64,000 bases of DNA from the NCBI RefSeq assembly GCF_027579695.1, contig NC_083570.1, positions 4,371,001 through 4,435,000 of the forward strand. The letters are read 5' to 3'. The position numbers and the translations under genes are program-made. The notes under the pieces are model-generated. The model saw nothing but the letters and a program-made list of their open reading frames with translations. It made no database searches and was not told the DNA's origin. Below are positions 22,130 through 32,844 of the stretch, in pieces. Every line of letters starts with the position of its first letter. Position 1 is the stretch's first letter. This DNA comes from Neoarius graeffei. Its lineage: Eukaryota; Chordata; Actinopteri; Siluriformes; Ariidae.

Positions 22130-23400
22130 GTTTATTGTTTATTGCACATACAAGAACAAAATTGGCTTAACAAAATATACCAAATACTAAGACATGCAGG
22201 GGAGGCCTGAAACTTGATGGTTTTTCAAGAGCCTCCTCTTATTAAGATAAAAATGACAATATTAAGGTCAACTTATATAAAGCATAAAAAAGTTAATAAT
22301 TAAAGTAATTGATCAATAGATAGCCGGGGAAACAAACATATAATTTGCTACAAGCAAATATATGAATTCATGGTAAAATAACAATGATGACATCGATTTG
22401 CTGAATAAAATGATAGGAATAAGCTTCAGATCAACTTACTGAACAAAACTAAAATTAAGCATGAAAACATCGTCAATTATGAACAATTAATCGATAACAA
22501 GGATTTGGAAAGAGATCAGTGTAATTTTGTAGCTGGATTATTCAAGATTTCCTTTAGCAGTTGCTTCTTGAAAAGGGGCAGCGACGTACTGTTTTGTAAT
22601 TGTTTTTTTTAGACTATTCCATCCAAAGGGTCGTCTATACATTAAAGTAAACTGTCGCTGATTAGATTTGGTTCGAATCGGTCTTAAGTTATTGCACTGT
22701 CTTGTGTTGTCTTTGAGGATATCTGAGTTATATATAATGCTATCTCTGTAATGTGCTGGTAAACATCAACTTCCATAGATGATTTTGTGAACAAAAAGAC
22801 TAATCTGTAATTTGTTAATGTTGTATATTGTTAATATTTTTAAGTCATGAAACAAATTTGTTGAAGGGAATGTATATGACTCATTTGAAGCGATCCTAAT
22901 AAAGCGTTTCTGTAGTAAGAGCAGTGGCTTTAGCGTTGTTGTGTAAGTGCTTGCCCATATAATATTACAGCATGTTCGGTACGGGCAAATCTAGGTGTAG
23001 TATAGAATCATAAAAGTGTTTTTTGTGATAGTAAATTTCCAACTTTTCGTATTATTCCGATATTTTTGTCTATCTTTTTGCTAATGAGCTCAACATGATT
23101 TTTCCATGCAAGTTTTTCATCTATTAAAACACCTAAGAAGCGTGTCTGTGTATGTTGTCAATATATATTTTGGCATTTTTATTACAGTGTTTTTTACTTT
23201 TTCCCGCAAAGATGATAAAATTTGTTTTTTTTAAATATATTTAAGGACAGTTTGTTTGCTCAAAACCACTTATTTACCCTACTCATTTCAGAATTCATGG
23301 AGCTAACTCGGACATCAAATTTTCAGTGGGACATAAACAGGTTTGTATTGCCTGCAAATACTAAAGTAAACAGTTTTTTTTGGATACAAATGCTAAGTTA
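22130..23400 (-). mobile_element. L2/CR1-like LINE remnant, unit 1
   Basis: Antisense remnant. The minus strand reads recognisable reverse-transcriptase C-terminal words (RFLGVLIDEKLAWKNHVEL, SKKIDKNIGIIRKVGNLLS) between about 23150 and 23000. Upstream phrases such as NKLSLNIFKKNKF lie around 23220. There are several stops and frame breaks. The element ends where Tc1 T2 begins. The same remnant in unit 2 spans 38707-39720, with part of its 3' side replaced by a SINE. Confidence 0.7.
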
Positions 23401-23404
23401 TTTA

Positions 23405-24995
23405 CAGTGGTGCTTGAAAGTTTGTGAACCCTTTAGAATTTTCTATATTCCTGCATAAATCTGACCTAAAACATATTTAGATCTTCACACAAGTCCTAAA
23501 AGTAGATAAAGAGAACCCAGTCAAACAAATGAGACAAAAATATTATACTTGGTCATTTATTTATTGAGAGAAATGATCCAATATTACATATCTGTGAGTG
23601 GCAAAAGTATGTGAACCTCTAGGATTAGCAGTTAATTTGAAGGTGAAATTAGAGTCAGGTGTTTTCAATCAATGGGATGACAATCAGGTGTGAGTGGGCA
23701 CCCTGTTTTATTTAAAGAACAGGGATCTATCAAAGTCTGATCTTCACAACACATGTTTGTGGGAGTGTATCATGGCATGAACAAAGGAGATTTCTGAGGA
23801 CCTCAGAAAAAGTGCTGTTGATGCTCATCAGGCTGGAAAAGGTTACAAAACCATCTCTAAAGAGTTTGGACTCCACCAATCCACAGTCAGACAGATTGTG
23901 TACAAATGATGGAAATTCAAGATCATTGTTACCCTCCCTAGGAGTGGTCGACCAACAAAGATCACTCCAAGAGCAAGGCGTGTGATAGTCAGTGAGGTCA
24001 CAAAGGACCCCAGGGTAACTTCTAAGCAACTGAAGGCCTCTCTCACCTTGGCTAATGTTAATGTTCATGAGTCCACCATCAGGAGAACACTGAACAACAA
24101 TGGTGTGCATGGCAGGGTTGCAAGGAGAAAGCCACGGCTCTCCAAAAAGAACATTGCTGCTCATCTGCAGTTTGCTAAAGATCATGTGGACAAGTCAGAA
24201 TGCTATTGGAAAAATGTTTTGTGGACAGATAAGACCAAAATAGAATTTTTTGGTTTAAATGAGAAGTGTTATGTTTGGAGAAAGGAAAACACTGCATTCC
24301 AGCATAAGAACCTTATCCTATCTGTGAAACATGGTGGTGGTAGTATCATGTTTTGGGCCTGTTTTGCTATATCTGGGCCAGGATGGCTTGCCATCATTGA
24401 TGGAACAATGCATCCTGAATTATAGCGGCGAATTCTAAAGGGAAATGTCAGGACCAGGACATCTGTCCATGAACTGAATCTCAAGAGAAGGTGGGTCATG
24501 CAGCAAGACAATGACCCTAAGCACTTTTTTTAATTTTTTTTTTTTTACCTTAAGCACTTTATTTTAACTTTATTCTTAAAGAAGAATAAATGTAATGTTT
24601 TGGAATGTCCAAGTCAAAGTCCTGACCTTAATCCACTGGAAATGTTGTGCAAGGACCTGAAGCGAGCAGTTCATGTGAGGAAACCCACCAACATCCCAGA
24701 GTTGAAGCTGTTCTGTACGGAGGAACGGGCTAAAATTCCTCCAAGCCGGTGTGCAGGACTGATCAACAGTTACCGCAAACGTTTAGTTGCAGTTATTGCT
24801 GCACAAGGGGGTCAAAACAGATACTGAAAGCAAAGGTTCACATACTTTTGCCACTCACAGATATATAATATTGGATCATTTTCCTCAATAAATAAATGAC
24901 CAAGTATAATATTTTTGTCTCGTTTGTTTAACTGAGTTCTCTTTATCTACTTTTAGGACTTGTGTGAAAATCTGATGATGTTTAAGGTCATATTT
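23405..24995 (+). mobile_element. Tc1-like transposon copy T2 with broken transposase
   Basis: Nearly complete Tc1 element. The left terminal repeat is at 23405, the HTH region at about 23780-24010 (QAGKGYKTISKEFGLHQSTVR), and the DDE core in the open piece 23982-24425 (LWTDKTKIEFFG; HGGGSIMFWACF). The final block follows (SPDLNPLEMLCKDLKRAV, 24600-24680), and then the right repeat up to about 24995, where a LINE interrupts it. The first core motif reads TDKT, as in T3, where T1 reads MDET. Stops break the frame, so it is inactive. Confidence 0.9.
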
Positions 24996-27900
24996 AGATT
25001 AGATTAGATTAGATTAGATTAGATTAGATTAGATTAGATTAGATTAGATTAGATTAGATTAGATTAGATACAACTTTATTGATCCCCTTGGGAGGGTTCC
25101 CTCAGGGAAATTAAAATTTCAGGAGCATCATTATAGGATAAACAGAGAATAGAATAGAAAAAACAGAGAACTTCTAGATAAATTAAGTCTTTAGAAAACT
25201 TCTAGATAAATAAATTAAGTATTTACATATACAAATATATTTAAAAAAGATCTGAAAAAAGTCCAGCAGGAGAGGTATTGCACATTGTCCATTATTGCTT
25301 TTTGTCAGGCTAGGCTACTGCTCCTTTCCGTCCTCTGTCCTCCTGTTACCCCTCCTCCCCCCAGAGAGGAGTTGTACAGTCTGATGGCGTGAGGGACAAA
25401 GGAGTTTTTAAGTCTGTTAGCCCTGCACTTGGGAAGGAGCATTCTGTCACTGAACAGGCTCCTCTGGTTGTTGATGACGGTGTGCAGAGGGTGACTGGCA
25501 TTGTCCATGATGTTCAGTAGTTTGTCCATAGTCCTCTTCTCTGCCACTGTCACCAGAGAGTCCAGCTTCATGCCAACCACAGAGCCAGCCCACCTGATCA
25601 GTTTGTCCAGCCTGGATGTGTCCTTCTTGGATGTGCTGTCCCCCCAGCACACCACAGTGTAAAACAGGACACTGGCGACCACGGACTGATAGAACATCCA
25701 CAGGAGTTTCCTGCAGATGTTAAAGGACCGCAGCCTCCTCAGGAAGTATAGCCTGCTCTGTCCCTTCCTGTACAATTGGTTGGTGTTGCAAGTCCAGTCC
25801 AGCTTGCTGTCCAGCCACAGCCTGAGGTACTTGTAGCAATCCACAGCCTCCACCTCGACTCCCTCGATCAGAACTGGTCGTGACTTTGGTCTGGACCTCC
25901 CAAAGTCAATGACCAGCTCCTTGGTCTTCGAGGTGTTGAGCTGCAAATGGTTCCTGTTGCACCAAACAGCAAAGTCCCTCACCCTGCTCCTATACTCCTC
26001 CTCTCTGTTGTCCCTGATACACCCCACGATGGCTGTGTCATAGGTGAACTTCTAAATGTGACACAGCTCCAACTTGTAGCAGAAGTCCGCGGTGTACAGG
26101 GTGAAGAGAAGAGGGGCCAGCACAGTGCCCTGGGGTGCTCCGGTGCTGCTAATCACAGTGTCAGATGTGATGTCCTTCAGCCTGATGTACTGCGGCCTGT
26201 CGGTGAGGTAGCTGGAGATCCAGGTGACCAGGCAGGGGTCCACTCGCATCCTGTTCAGTTTGTCCTGAAGCATAAGGATCTGGATGGTGTTGAAGGCACT
26301 CGAGAAGTCCAAGAAAAGGATCCTCGCTGTGCCATTTCCCTTATCCAGATGCGAGTGGGCTCGGTGTAGCAGATAGAGGATGGCGTCTTCCACACCAACA
26401 CCTGCCCGGTATGCAAACTGCAGACAGTCCTGGAAATGTTGCACCTGGGGTCTGAGGAGGCTGAGGAAGAGCCGCTCCAACATCTTCATCAGATGTGAAG
26501 TGAGTGCCACTGGTCGGAAGTCATTCAGCTCGCTGGGCCGGTTCTTCTTGGGAACTGGAACAATACATGATGTCTTTCAGAGGGTGGGTACTCTCCCTAG
26601 CAGCAGGCTGAGGTTGAAGATGCATTGGACTGGTTCACCCAGCTCAGCAGTGCAGGTCTTCAGTAGTCGGGGACACACCTTGTCCAGGCCTGCTGCTTTA
26701 TGGGGTGAAGCTTCTTCAGTTGACCTCTGACCTTGTCTGCAGTAATGCATGGAAGAGTCTGTGTTGAGGTGGGGGGAGGGGGAGGAGGGGGCTGCTATGA
26801 TGACTGGGGGGAGGTGTGTTGAGGGAAGAAGGAGAGCTGGCTGCAGTGAGGGGGAGGGTGGGGGGTTGAAACGGTTGAAAAATTCATTCAGCTCATTCGC
26901 CCTCTCCACTGTCCCCTCAATGACTCTGGCCTTTGTGTTGTGGCCTGTGATGGTTTTCACACCTTCCCAGACCTCCCTCATGCTCTTCTCCTTCAGCTTC
27001 TGCTCCACCTTTCTCCTGTAGCTGTCCTTAGCTTCCCTCACGCAGCGTTTCACCTCCTGCTGTGCTGCTTTCATTGCCTCCCTGTCCCTGCTCCTGAAGG
27101 TGGCCTTCTTCCTGTTGAGGACAGCTTTGACTTCCTGTGTTACCCTTGGCTTGTTATTAGGGTAACACCGTACAGTCTTAGCGGGGGAGACCATGTCTGC
27201 ATAGAAGTAGAGCTAATCCATCAGACAGTGTGTCAGCCCCTCTATGTCCTCACAGTGTGGGCTAAGCAGCACATCCCAGTCCATGGTGTCATAACAGTCT
27301 CTGAGGGCATCTTCCATTTCAGGGGACCACCTCCCTTACGAAAATTAACCATGGTTTTACTATGAAAACTAACCATGGTTTTACCATGGTTTATAGTTAT
27401 TCATGGTTTTCATGGTTTTTTGGGTAACCATGAAAACCATGGTGCATTTTACCTCAATGTTCACTTAAATTTTTAGGTTCTAAGTAAATGTTAATGTATC
27501 TGGGCTGTTAATCGAGATCCTTCTCTACAGCATTGACTGTTGGACGAAAGCATGGTAATACTACAGTTAGTGCATCCTTTTAAAAACCATACTATCCCTT
27601 TTAAACTAATTTCGTAGTTACTATGACCTATTACACATACAACTATGATGCTACCACAGCTACTGCAGTACTATGGATAAACCACAGTAATGCTATGGTT
27701 GGTTCATAGTACTTAGAATCACCATGAAATACCATAGTAGATCCATGGTTACTACCATGGATGAACCATAGTAATACTATGGTTGGTTCATAGTACTTAG
27801 AATAACCATGAGATACCATGGTAGAATCATGGTTACTACATAAAAACCATGGTAAAACCATAGTAAACCATGGTAGATTTTCGTAAGTGCTCCTGATGGA

Positions 27901-28222
27901 GCTAGTTGTTGCAGGCTGCCTTTGGACCAGGGGGGTGTACTTTGGCTGTAGAAGAACCAGGTTGTGGTCAGACTTCCCTCATGGGGGGATGGGTGTGACT
28001 CTGTATGCATCCCTCACATTAGCATACAGCAAGTCAATGGTTCTGTTGTTCCTAGTTGGACAATCCACAGCCTGGTAAAAAGCAGCCAAAGTAGAGTCCA
28101 AGGTAGCGTGATTAAAGTCCCCAGAAATGATGATAAATGCCTCAGGGTGCTGTGTCTGCAGCCTTGCTGTGACAGAGTGAATCCTCTCACATGCAGCAGC
28201 TGCGTCTGCCCTTGGAAGGATG
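24996..28222 (-). mobile_element. Jockey-superfamily LINE (Rex1/CR1-type), copy 2, 5'-cut
   Basis: Same LINE family as copies 1 and 3. The (TTAGA)n tail is at 24996-25068. The reverse-transcriptase C-terminal half is open at 25305-26027, the middle at 26052-26510 (FLDFSSAFNTIQ, GAPQGTVLAPLLF), and endonuclease pieces lie up to 28222. It is interrupted by a palindromic element at 27335-27889. The 5' part is missing: at 28222 the sequence switches to finTRIM intron 4. It sits in the right repeat of Tc1 T2 at exactly the place copy 3 sits in T3. It has several breaks and is inactive. Confidence 0.85.
27335..27889. mobile_element. Palindromic MITE-like element rich in CCATGG
   Basis: A 555-bp element with inverted ends (CTTACGAAAAT on the left, ATTTTCGTAAG on the right) and many CCATGGTTTTAC-like words throughout, so each strand folds extensively on itself. 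CTCC flanks both sides (27331-27334 and 27890-27893). LINE copy 3 has the uninterrupted sequence near 43607. No ORF is relevant. It inserted after the unit duplication, or unit 2 lost it. Confidence 0.8.
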
Positions 28223-28330
28223 GTGTTTTCATGTTTCTATTTTTCTCTCCACAGCTGCAGCAGTTCAGATCATTTCAGGACCAGAACCACAGAGCAGAGA
28301 AGAGTTTCTGAAATGTGCATCTAACCCACA
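28223..28330 (+). pseudogene. Orphan finTRIM exon 5 fused to a LINE
   Basis: An intron-4 end (TTTCTATTTTTCTCTCCACAG) precedes a perfect-length 60-bp exon 5 (28255-28314) encoding AAVQIISGPEPQSREEFLK, followed by a GT donor. It is almost identical to exon 5 of genes 1 and 2 but has no neighbouring exons. The junction with LINE copy 2 lies at about 28222-28230. This is a recent partial duplication or a deletion scar, not a gene. Confidence 0.85.
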
Positions 28331-29265
28331 CAGTCCATCTCCAAGGAAAGGTCGGGACTGAGGTTGACCCTCCATTCATCCTGATAAATTGTCAATGAAA
28401 GGCTGCACGTAGTATCCCAATCTGCGACTGTTCATGCATTCGTGAGGAGTTTTATTCTGGGACAGACCACTTCCACTCATGGAACACACACATTTACACA
28501 AAATTACACAAGCAGAGGATCAATAACTGAGTGGAGTACTGAAAAATTAACTGATCCTGTGACATTGTAAGATTTATAGCATCCAGTTTTATGCGCCTTG
28601 AGTCAGACTCGTGAACCTCCTACAATGAGAAGCACTCAAAATAGGGTTTACCTTACACACAGATTACAACAGTGACTTCCAATTACTTCTGAGAAACATC
28701 AGCAATTTTAAACTTATACTTTTAAAACATACCTCCAAACACAATTGGGACAAACGGATGTGTATAAGGAGGAAAAGAAATTCCAGAAATTCAACATTCT
28801 TCAAAATATCGATATTTAGAATATACTTACGAACGTATCTTTATATCAGACTGGTTTGATGAACTGCTGTGCACCAGCCTGTGTATTGTCTAGATGATTA
28901 TATGATTAATAGTTTGACCAGCAGGTTTCTCTCGTGAAGAAGTGAAGCCTGAAAAAATGAACCATTTCAACGCATTTAGCTGGAAAGCTTCAGTGTTTCA
29001 TGAAGCTTCATCTGTCCATCATTGTTTAAAGTTATTCATTTGCAGTAACAATGAATGATTATCTCTAATGGAATTAGAAACCCAGACATTCTAACTGATA
29101 CGGTGTCAGATTTGCAAATTTCTAACATTTCACACAACTCAATTTGTATGAAAATTTAATGATGTTCAGGTGTAGGGGTGGACTGATGGTGATTTAAGGG
29201 TGGGGCTAATATTTGTACCTTTCCTTAGGACTTCATTTAAAAGAAATTGAACAAAATCCAACGAG
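28331..29265. other. Inter-unit DNA, no gene recognised
   Basis: No domain or repeat family was recognised in most of it. At 28982-29030 the words CTTCAGTGTTTCATGAAGCTTCATCTG match the sequence that follows the SINE upstream of exon 1 in genes 1 and 2 (15925-15955, 32572-32600). It may therefore contain a scrap of another TRIM 5' flank. Confidence 0.4.
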
Positions 29266-29920
29266 GTTAATTCTGTAAGGAGGAATTCAACCAAATCCAT
29301 CCACATGGTACGTGGAGCTGTTCCTGCTGGAGAAACACAGTATTTTGTTTTTACTTTACTTGCTCAGCAACAGCCATATGCCTTTATGCCCCATCAATCA
29401 ATAAACTTGATTACTTGATCTGCATTACATTAGCATGAGGACTAGCTCAGAGGTTTATTTATTCCTGATTCATTTTTGTAGCCAGTTTGCTCCCCTGACC
29501 AAAATACTTTCACTAAAATACTGCTTAAAAATGTATTAATGAACGATCACCTTTACCTTTTTCCAACTTTTAGACAACCTGATGATGCTTTTGTCTTTAT
29601 TTCTGTTTCTCTCCACGGCAGCAGCAGTTCAGCAGATGAGTTCACCACCACAGCCAAAAAGCAGAGAAGGTTTTCTGAAATGTCCATCTGAAAACATACA
29701 CACACACACAAAACCCCCCACAAATTTTATTCGAGACTGACGTCAGGAAATGAAATTGAGTTAAATGCATCACAATTTATCCTGTATAAACACTCACTCC
29801 AGCATTACAACGATAATAATGATTCTTTTATAATTTGGTAACAATTCTGTGCAGCACCTCATAAAGCTCAAATTATCTAATTTGCAAGTTTCAGTTTTCA
29901 TACAACACATTAAGTTCCAT
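29266..29920 (+). pseudogene. Diverged finTRIM pseudogene (exon 4 end, intron 4, exon 5)
   Basis: At 29270-29310 an exon 4 end is recognisable (AGGAGGAATTCAACCAAATC, then CCACATG and a GT), followed by the conserved intron start (GAGCTGTTCCTGCTGGAGAA). An exon-5-like segment is at about 29619-29681, with a damaged acceptor. The rest matches the fossil at 11696-12109 and 13749-13890, but without the hAT insertion, so it records the empty target near 29790. Non-functional. Confidence 0.75.
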
Positions 29921-29924
29921 GTTG

Positions 29925-30877
29925 TGGCTCAGGAACACTTCTGAAAACCATCGTCTGTGAAAACAGTTCATCACTGCATCCACAAATCCCAGTTAAAACC
30001 AGATACAAACACCATCCAGAAACACTGCCGCCTTCTCTGGCCCTGAGCTCTTTTACTTTATTGGACTGAGGCAAAGGGGAAAACTCTCCTCTATTCTGAC
30101 AAAGAGAAATTGGAAATTCTTTTTGGAAATCATGGACACCACGTCCTACAGGCTACAGAGGAGAGGGACCATCTGGCTTGTTATCAGTGCATGGTTTAAA
30201 AGCCAGCATCTGTGACGGTATGAGGGGGCATTAGTACACATGGCATGGGGAGCTTGTACATCTGGGAAGGCATCATTAATGCTGAATGATATAAACATGT
30301 TTCAGAGCAACATGCTGCCATTAAGATGACATCTCTTTCAGGGAAGATCTTCCTAATTTCAGCAGGATAAACTGCAATCTGCACATATTACAACTGCATG
30401 GCTTCAGAGTAAAGGAGTCGATGCTAAACTGGCCTGCTGCAGTCCAGACCTGTTTCCTACTGAAAACATCTGGTGCATTAGGAAACGAAAAACATGACAA
30501 AAGGAGACCCTGAACTGTTGAGCTAATGAAATTGTATATCAGGGAAGAACGGGACAACATTTCACTTCCAAAACTACAGCACTTGGTCTCCTCAGTTCCC
30601 AAACGTTTACAGAGTATTGTTCAAAGTAGAGGTGATGCAACACAGTGGTAAACATGCTCTTGTTCTTTCTTGAACTTTCTTGAAATATGTTGCTGGCATT
30701 GAATTCAAAATGAGTGTATATTTTTCAAAAAAACAATAAAATTTCACAGTTTCAACATTTGATATGTTGTCTTTGTACTATTTTCAATGAAATATAAAGT
30801 TTCCAAAATTTGCAAATCATCACATTCTGTTTTTATTTATATTTTACAGTGTCCAAACTTTTTAGAAACAGGGTTAT
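29925..30877 (+). mobile_element. Tc1/mariner element remnant
   Basis: A decayed Tc1/mariner copy of about 950 bp. Plus-strand transposase words are still visible: the region after GGAAATTCTTTTTGGAAATCATGG corresponds to the core, and the part ending in GGTGATGCAACACAGTGG at about 30633-30650 to the C-terminus. The 3' end shows AACAATAAAATTTCACAG. Frames are broken many times. An inverted relative is at 47961-48700 and a deleted one at 13749-14249. Confidence 0.7.
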
Positions 30878-30879
30878 AC

Positions 30880-32228
30880 ATAATACCATCACCTTGCGTG
30901 AGTCTGACTCTCATTCGGCTGATGTGAGCACTTGATAATATTCTGATCCTGTTAGAGATTGTCTGATAAATGTCAGGAAGGTTGTATTGTAGTTAGTGAA
31001 CTGTTATTTAACTCAGCCAAGTTCAGAAAGAGTTCTGTACTAGAGCTGATTAAAATGCTGCAAATATATATTTTAAATATTGTTTATTCATTTTTAATAC
31101 AAATAATCAATTCATGAAAAATAGTTGACAGATGAATTGAATATCAGAATAATCTGTAGTTGCAGCTCTACATTTTACTAAAATGGATTTGATTGGAAGT
31201 TTTAAATACAATTAAAGCACAGAAACAAGAATAATTGACTTGATATCCAGTGAAAAGGAAAAAAAAATGATTTGTATCTTTAAGATTTATAAAGAGCTCA
31301 TTGTAATGATAGAAATGAAAATGCAGGCAATAAAAGTTTGGAGATTTGTTTGTGCTTTATAGTGTTTTATAAACTCAGATAAAGACTTTACTCCACTCCT
31401 GCTACTAATTTTCTCCTCATACACATTCACACTCATGGAAAACAACTGAAATAAAAATAATTAACACAAGATTCAGTTCATTCAGATTTATGAACTATAT
31501 TATCTTTAGCAATAACTCCCAATACTAGTGACAGAGAGACTGTAAAATGTTCACCATGTAAAGCTACTGCACTCCATCATACATCACCATTCTACTCACA
31601 CAGGCTAACCGGTTAGCATTAGGCACCAACAAGCTTTAAACATCACTAATGTACCGAATACACACAAACACTCGACGCTACAGTGATTTTAACAGCACAG
31701 ACTCACTAAAAGGTGCCAAAATTTACACAAAATCACCAAAAAGTCTCCATTTTTAAAGCGTTTAAAGACAGAAAATGGCATTTGGGCATTTTCACTACTG
31801 CTCATTTGTCCCTCTGCTGGTGAAACTACTGTTCACACAATTCTCATCTCTGTCTTTTATTTCCTGAAATCTTCCATCATAAACTCTCTGACAGGTTTAC
31901 AGAGCTCTCAGTGGATCTGCACCCTCATGTATTTCAGAAACCCTCACACACTCTGTTCCAAATCAGGGTTTTAGGTCATTAAGTGGTTTCTTTATCTGCA
32001 TTTGTGTGGAAAACTTGTGTAAAACAGAGATTTGTAGTATCAGTAGTAATATTACTTCATTAAGTATTGTAGATACAAACTGCAAAATAACACACATCTT
32101 GTTTGTAGCTGTTTTAGAAATAAATGAATGGTCATTTTGGCTTGACAGATATCAGCTATTATTATTTATTAGATATTAATTTCATTAAATATCAGAGACT
32201 CATTACACTAATGAATCTTGTGATTGCA
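30880..32228 (+). other. finTRIM 5' flank of unit 2, no coding sequence
   Basis: AT-rich DNA without recognisable genes. Bases 30890-31985 recur as an inverted copy at about 46850-47960. Bases 31895-32210 also match 15300-15600 in front of gene 1. The conservation reflects shared duplication; I see no exon in it. Confidence 0.6.
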
Positions 32229-32585
32229 GGGCGGCACGGTGGTGGAGTGGTTAGCGCTGTCACCTCACAGCAAGAAGGTCCGGGTTCGAGCCCCGGGGCC
32301 GGCGAGGGCCTTTCTGTGCGGAGTTTGCATGTTCTCCCCGTGTCCGCGTGGGTTTCCTCCGGGTGCTCCGGTTTCCCCCACAGTCCAAAGACATGCAGGT
32401 TAGGTTAACTGGTGACTCTAAATTGAGCGTAGGTGTGAATGGTTGTTTGTGTGTCAGCCCTGTGATGGCCTGGCGACTTGTCCTGGGTAAACTCCGCCTC
32501 TCACCCATAGTCAGCTGGGATAGGCTCCAGCTTACCCACGACCCTGCACAGGATAAGCAGTTATGGATGGGCTTCAGTGTTTCCT
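32229..32585 (+). mobile_element. SINE S5 in the 5' flank of finTRIM gene 2
   Basis: Full SINE with head GGCGGCACGGTGGTGGAGTG, B box GGTTCGAGCCCC, central block GTTTCCTCCGGGTGCTCCGG and a tail ending CAGGATAAGCAGTTATGG. It ends about 260 bp upstream of the gene 2 ATG. It is the same insertion as S3 and S8 at genes 1 and 3. The polymerase III promoter is degenerate in the A box. Confidence 0.88.
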
Positions 32586-32844
32586 GAAGCTTCATCTGGT
32601 CATCATTATCCGTGTGTATTTCATGAAATTAATCCTAATCAGTGCGGCTACATGGGTTATATTTCTGCACTGAAGACAGATGAAATGGTTAATAGAGGAG
32701 TGTTAATGACCTCTTTGTGTTTGTGCTCCTCCTCTCTCTATCACTCTGTCTCTCTCTCCCCTTTGTCTCACACACACAGAATAAGGAAGTCACTCCTTTC
32801 AGACAAAACAAAACTGATCTCTCTCTCAGTGCGATTTTAGGAAA

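Larger units (their letters stand above)
15291..28222 (+). repeat. Tandem segmental duplication, unit 1
   Basis: This block repeats at 31878-44635 in the same order: 5' flank, SINE, finTRIM gene, solo LTR, L2-like LINE, Tc1 element and antisense LINE. Equivalent points are offset by 16625 (exon 1), 16242 (solo LTR), 16319 (Tc1) and about 16278 (LINE tail); the drift comes from later indels. Unit 1 has an extra SINE at 20864 and a palindromic element at 27335. It ends in an illegitimate junction at 28222. Confidence 0.85.

Noticed and set aside
24996-25068. (TTAGA)n as telomere-like repeat
   Set aside because: Vertebrate telomeres are TTAGGG. These arrays always adjoin the same LINE 3' end and are its tail.
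32229-32300. Possible tRNA gene
   Set aside because: The tRNA-like sequence with a B box is the head of a SINE; the rest of the SINE follows directly and no cloverleaf-complete gene is present.
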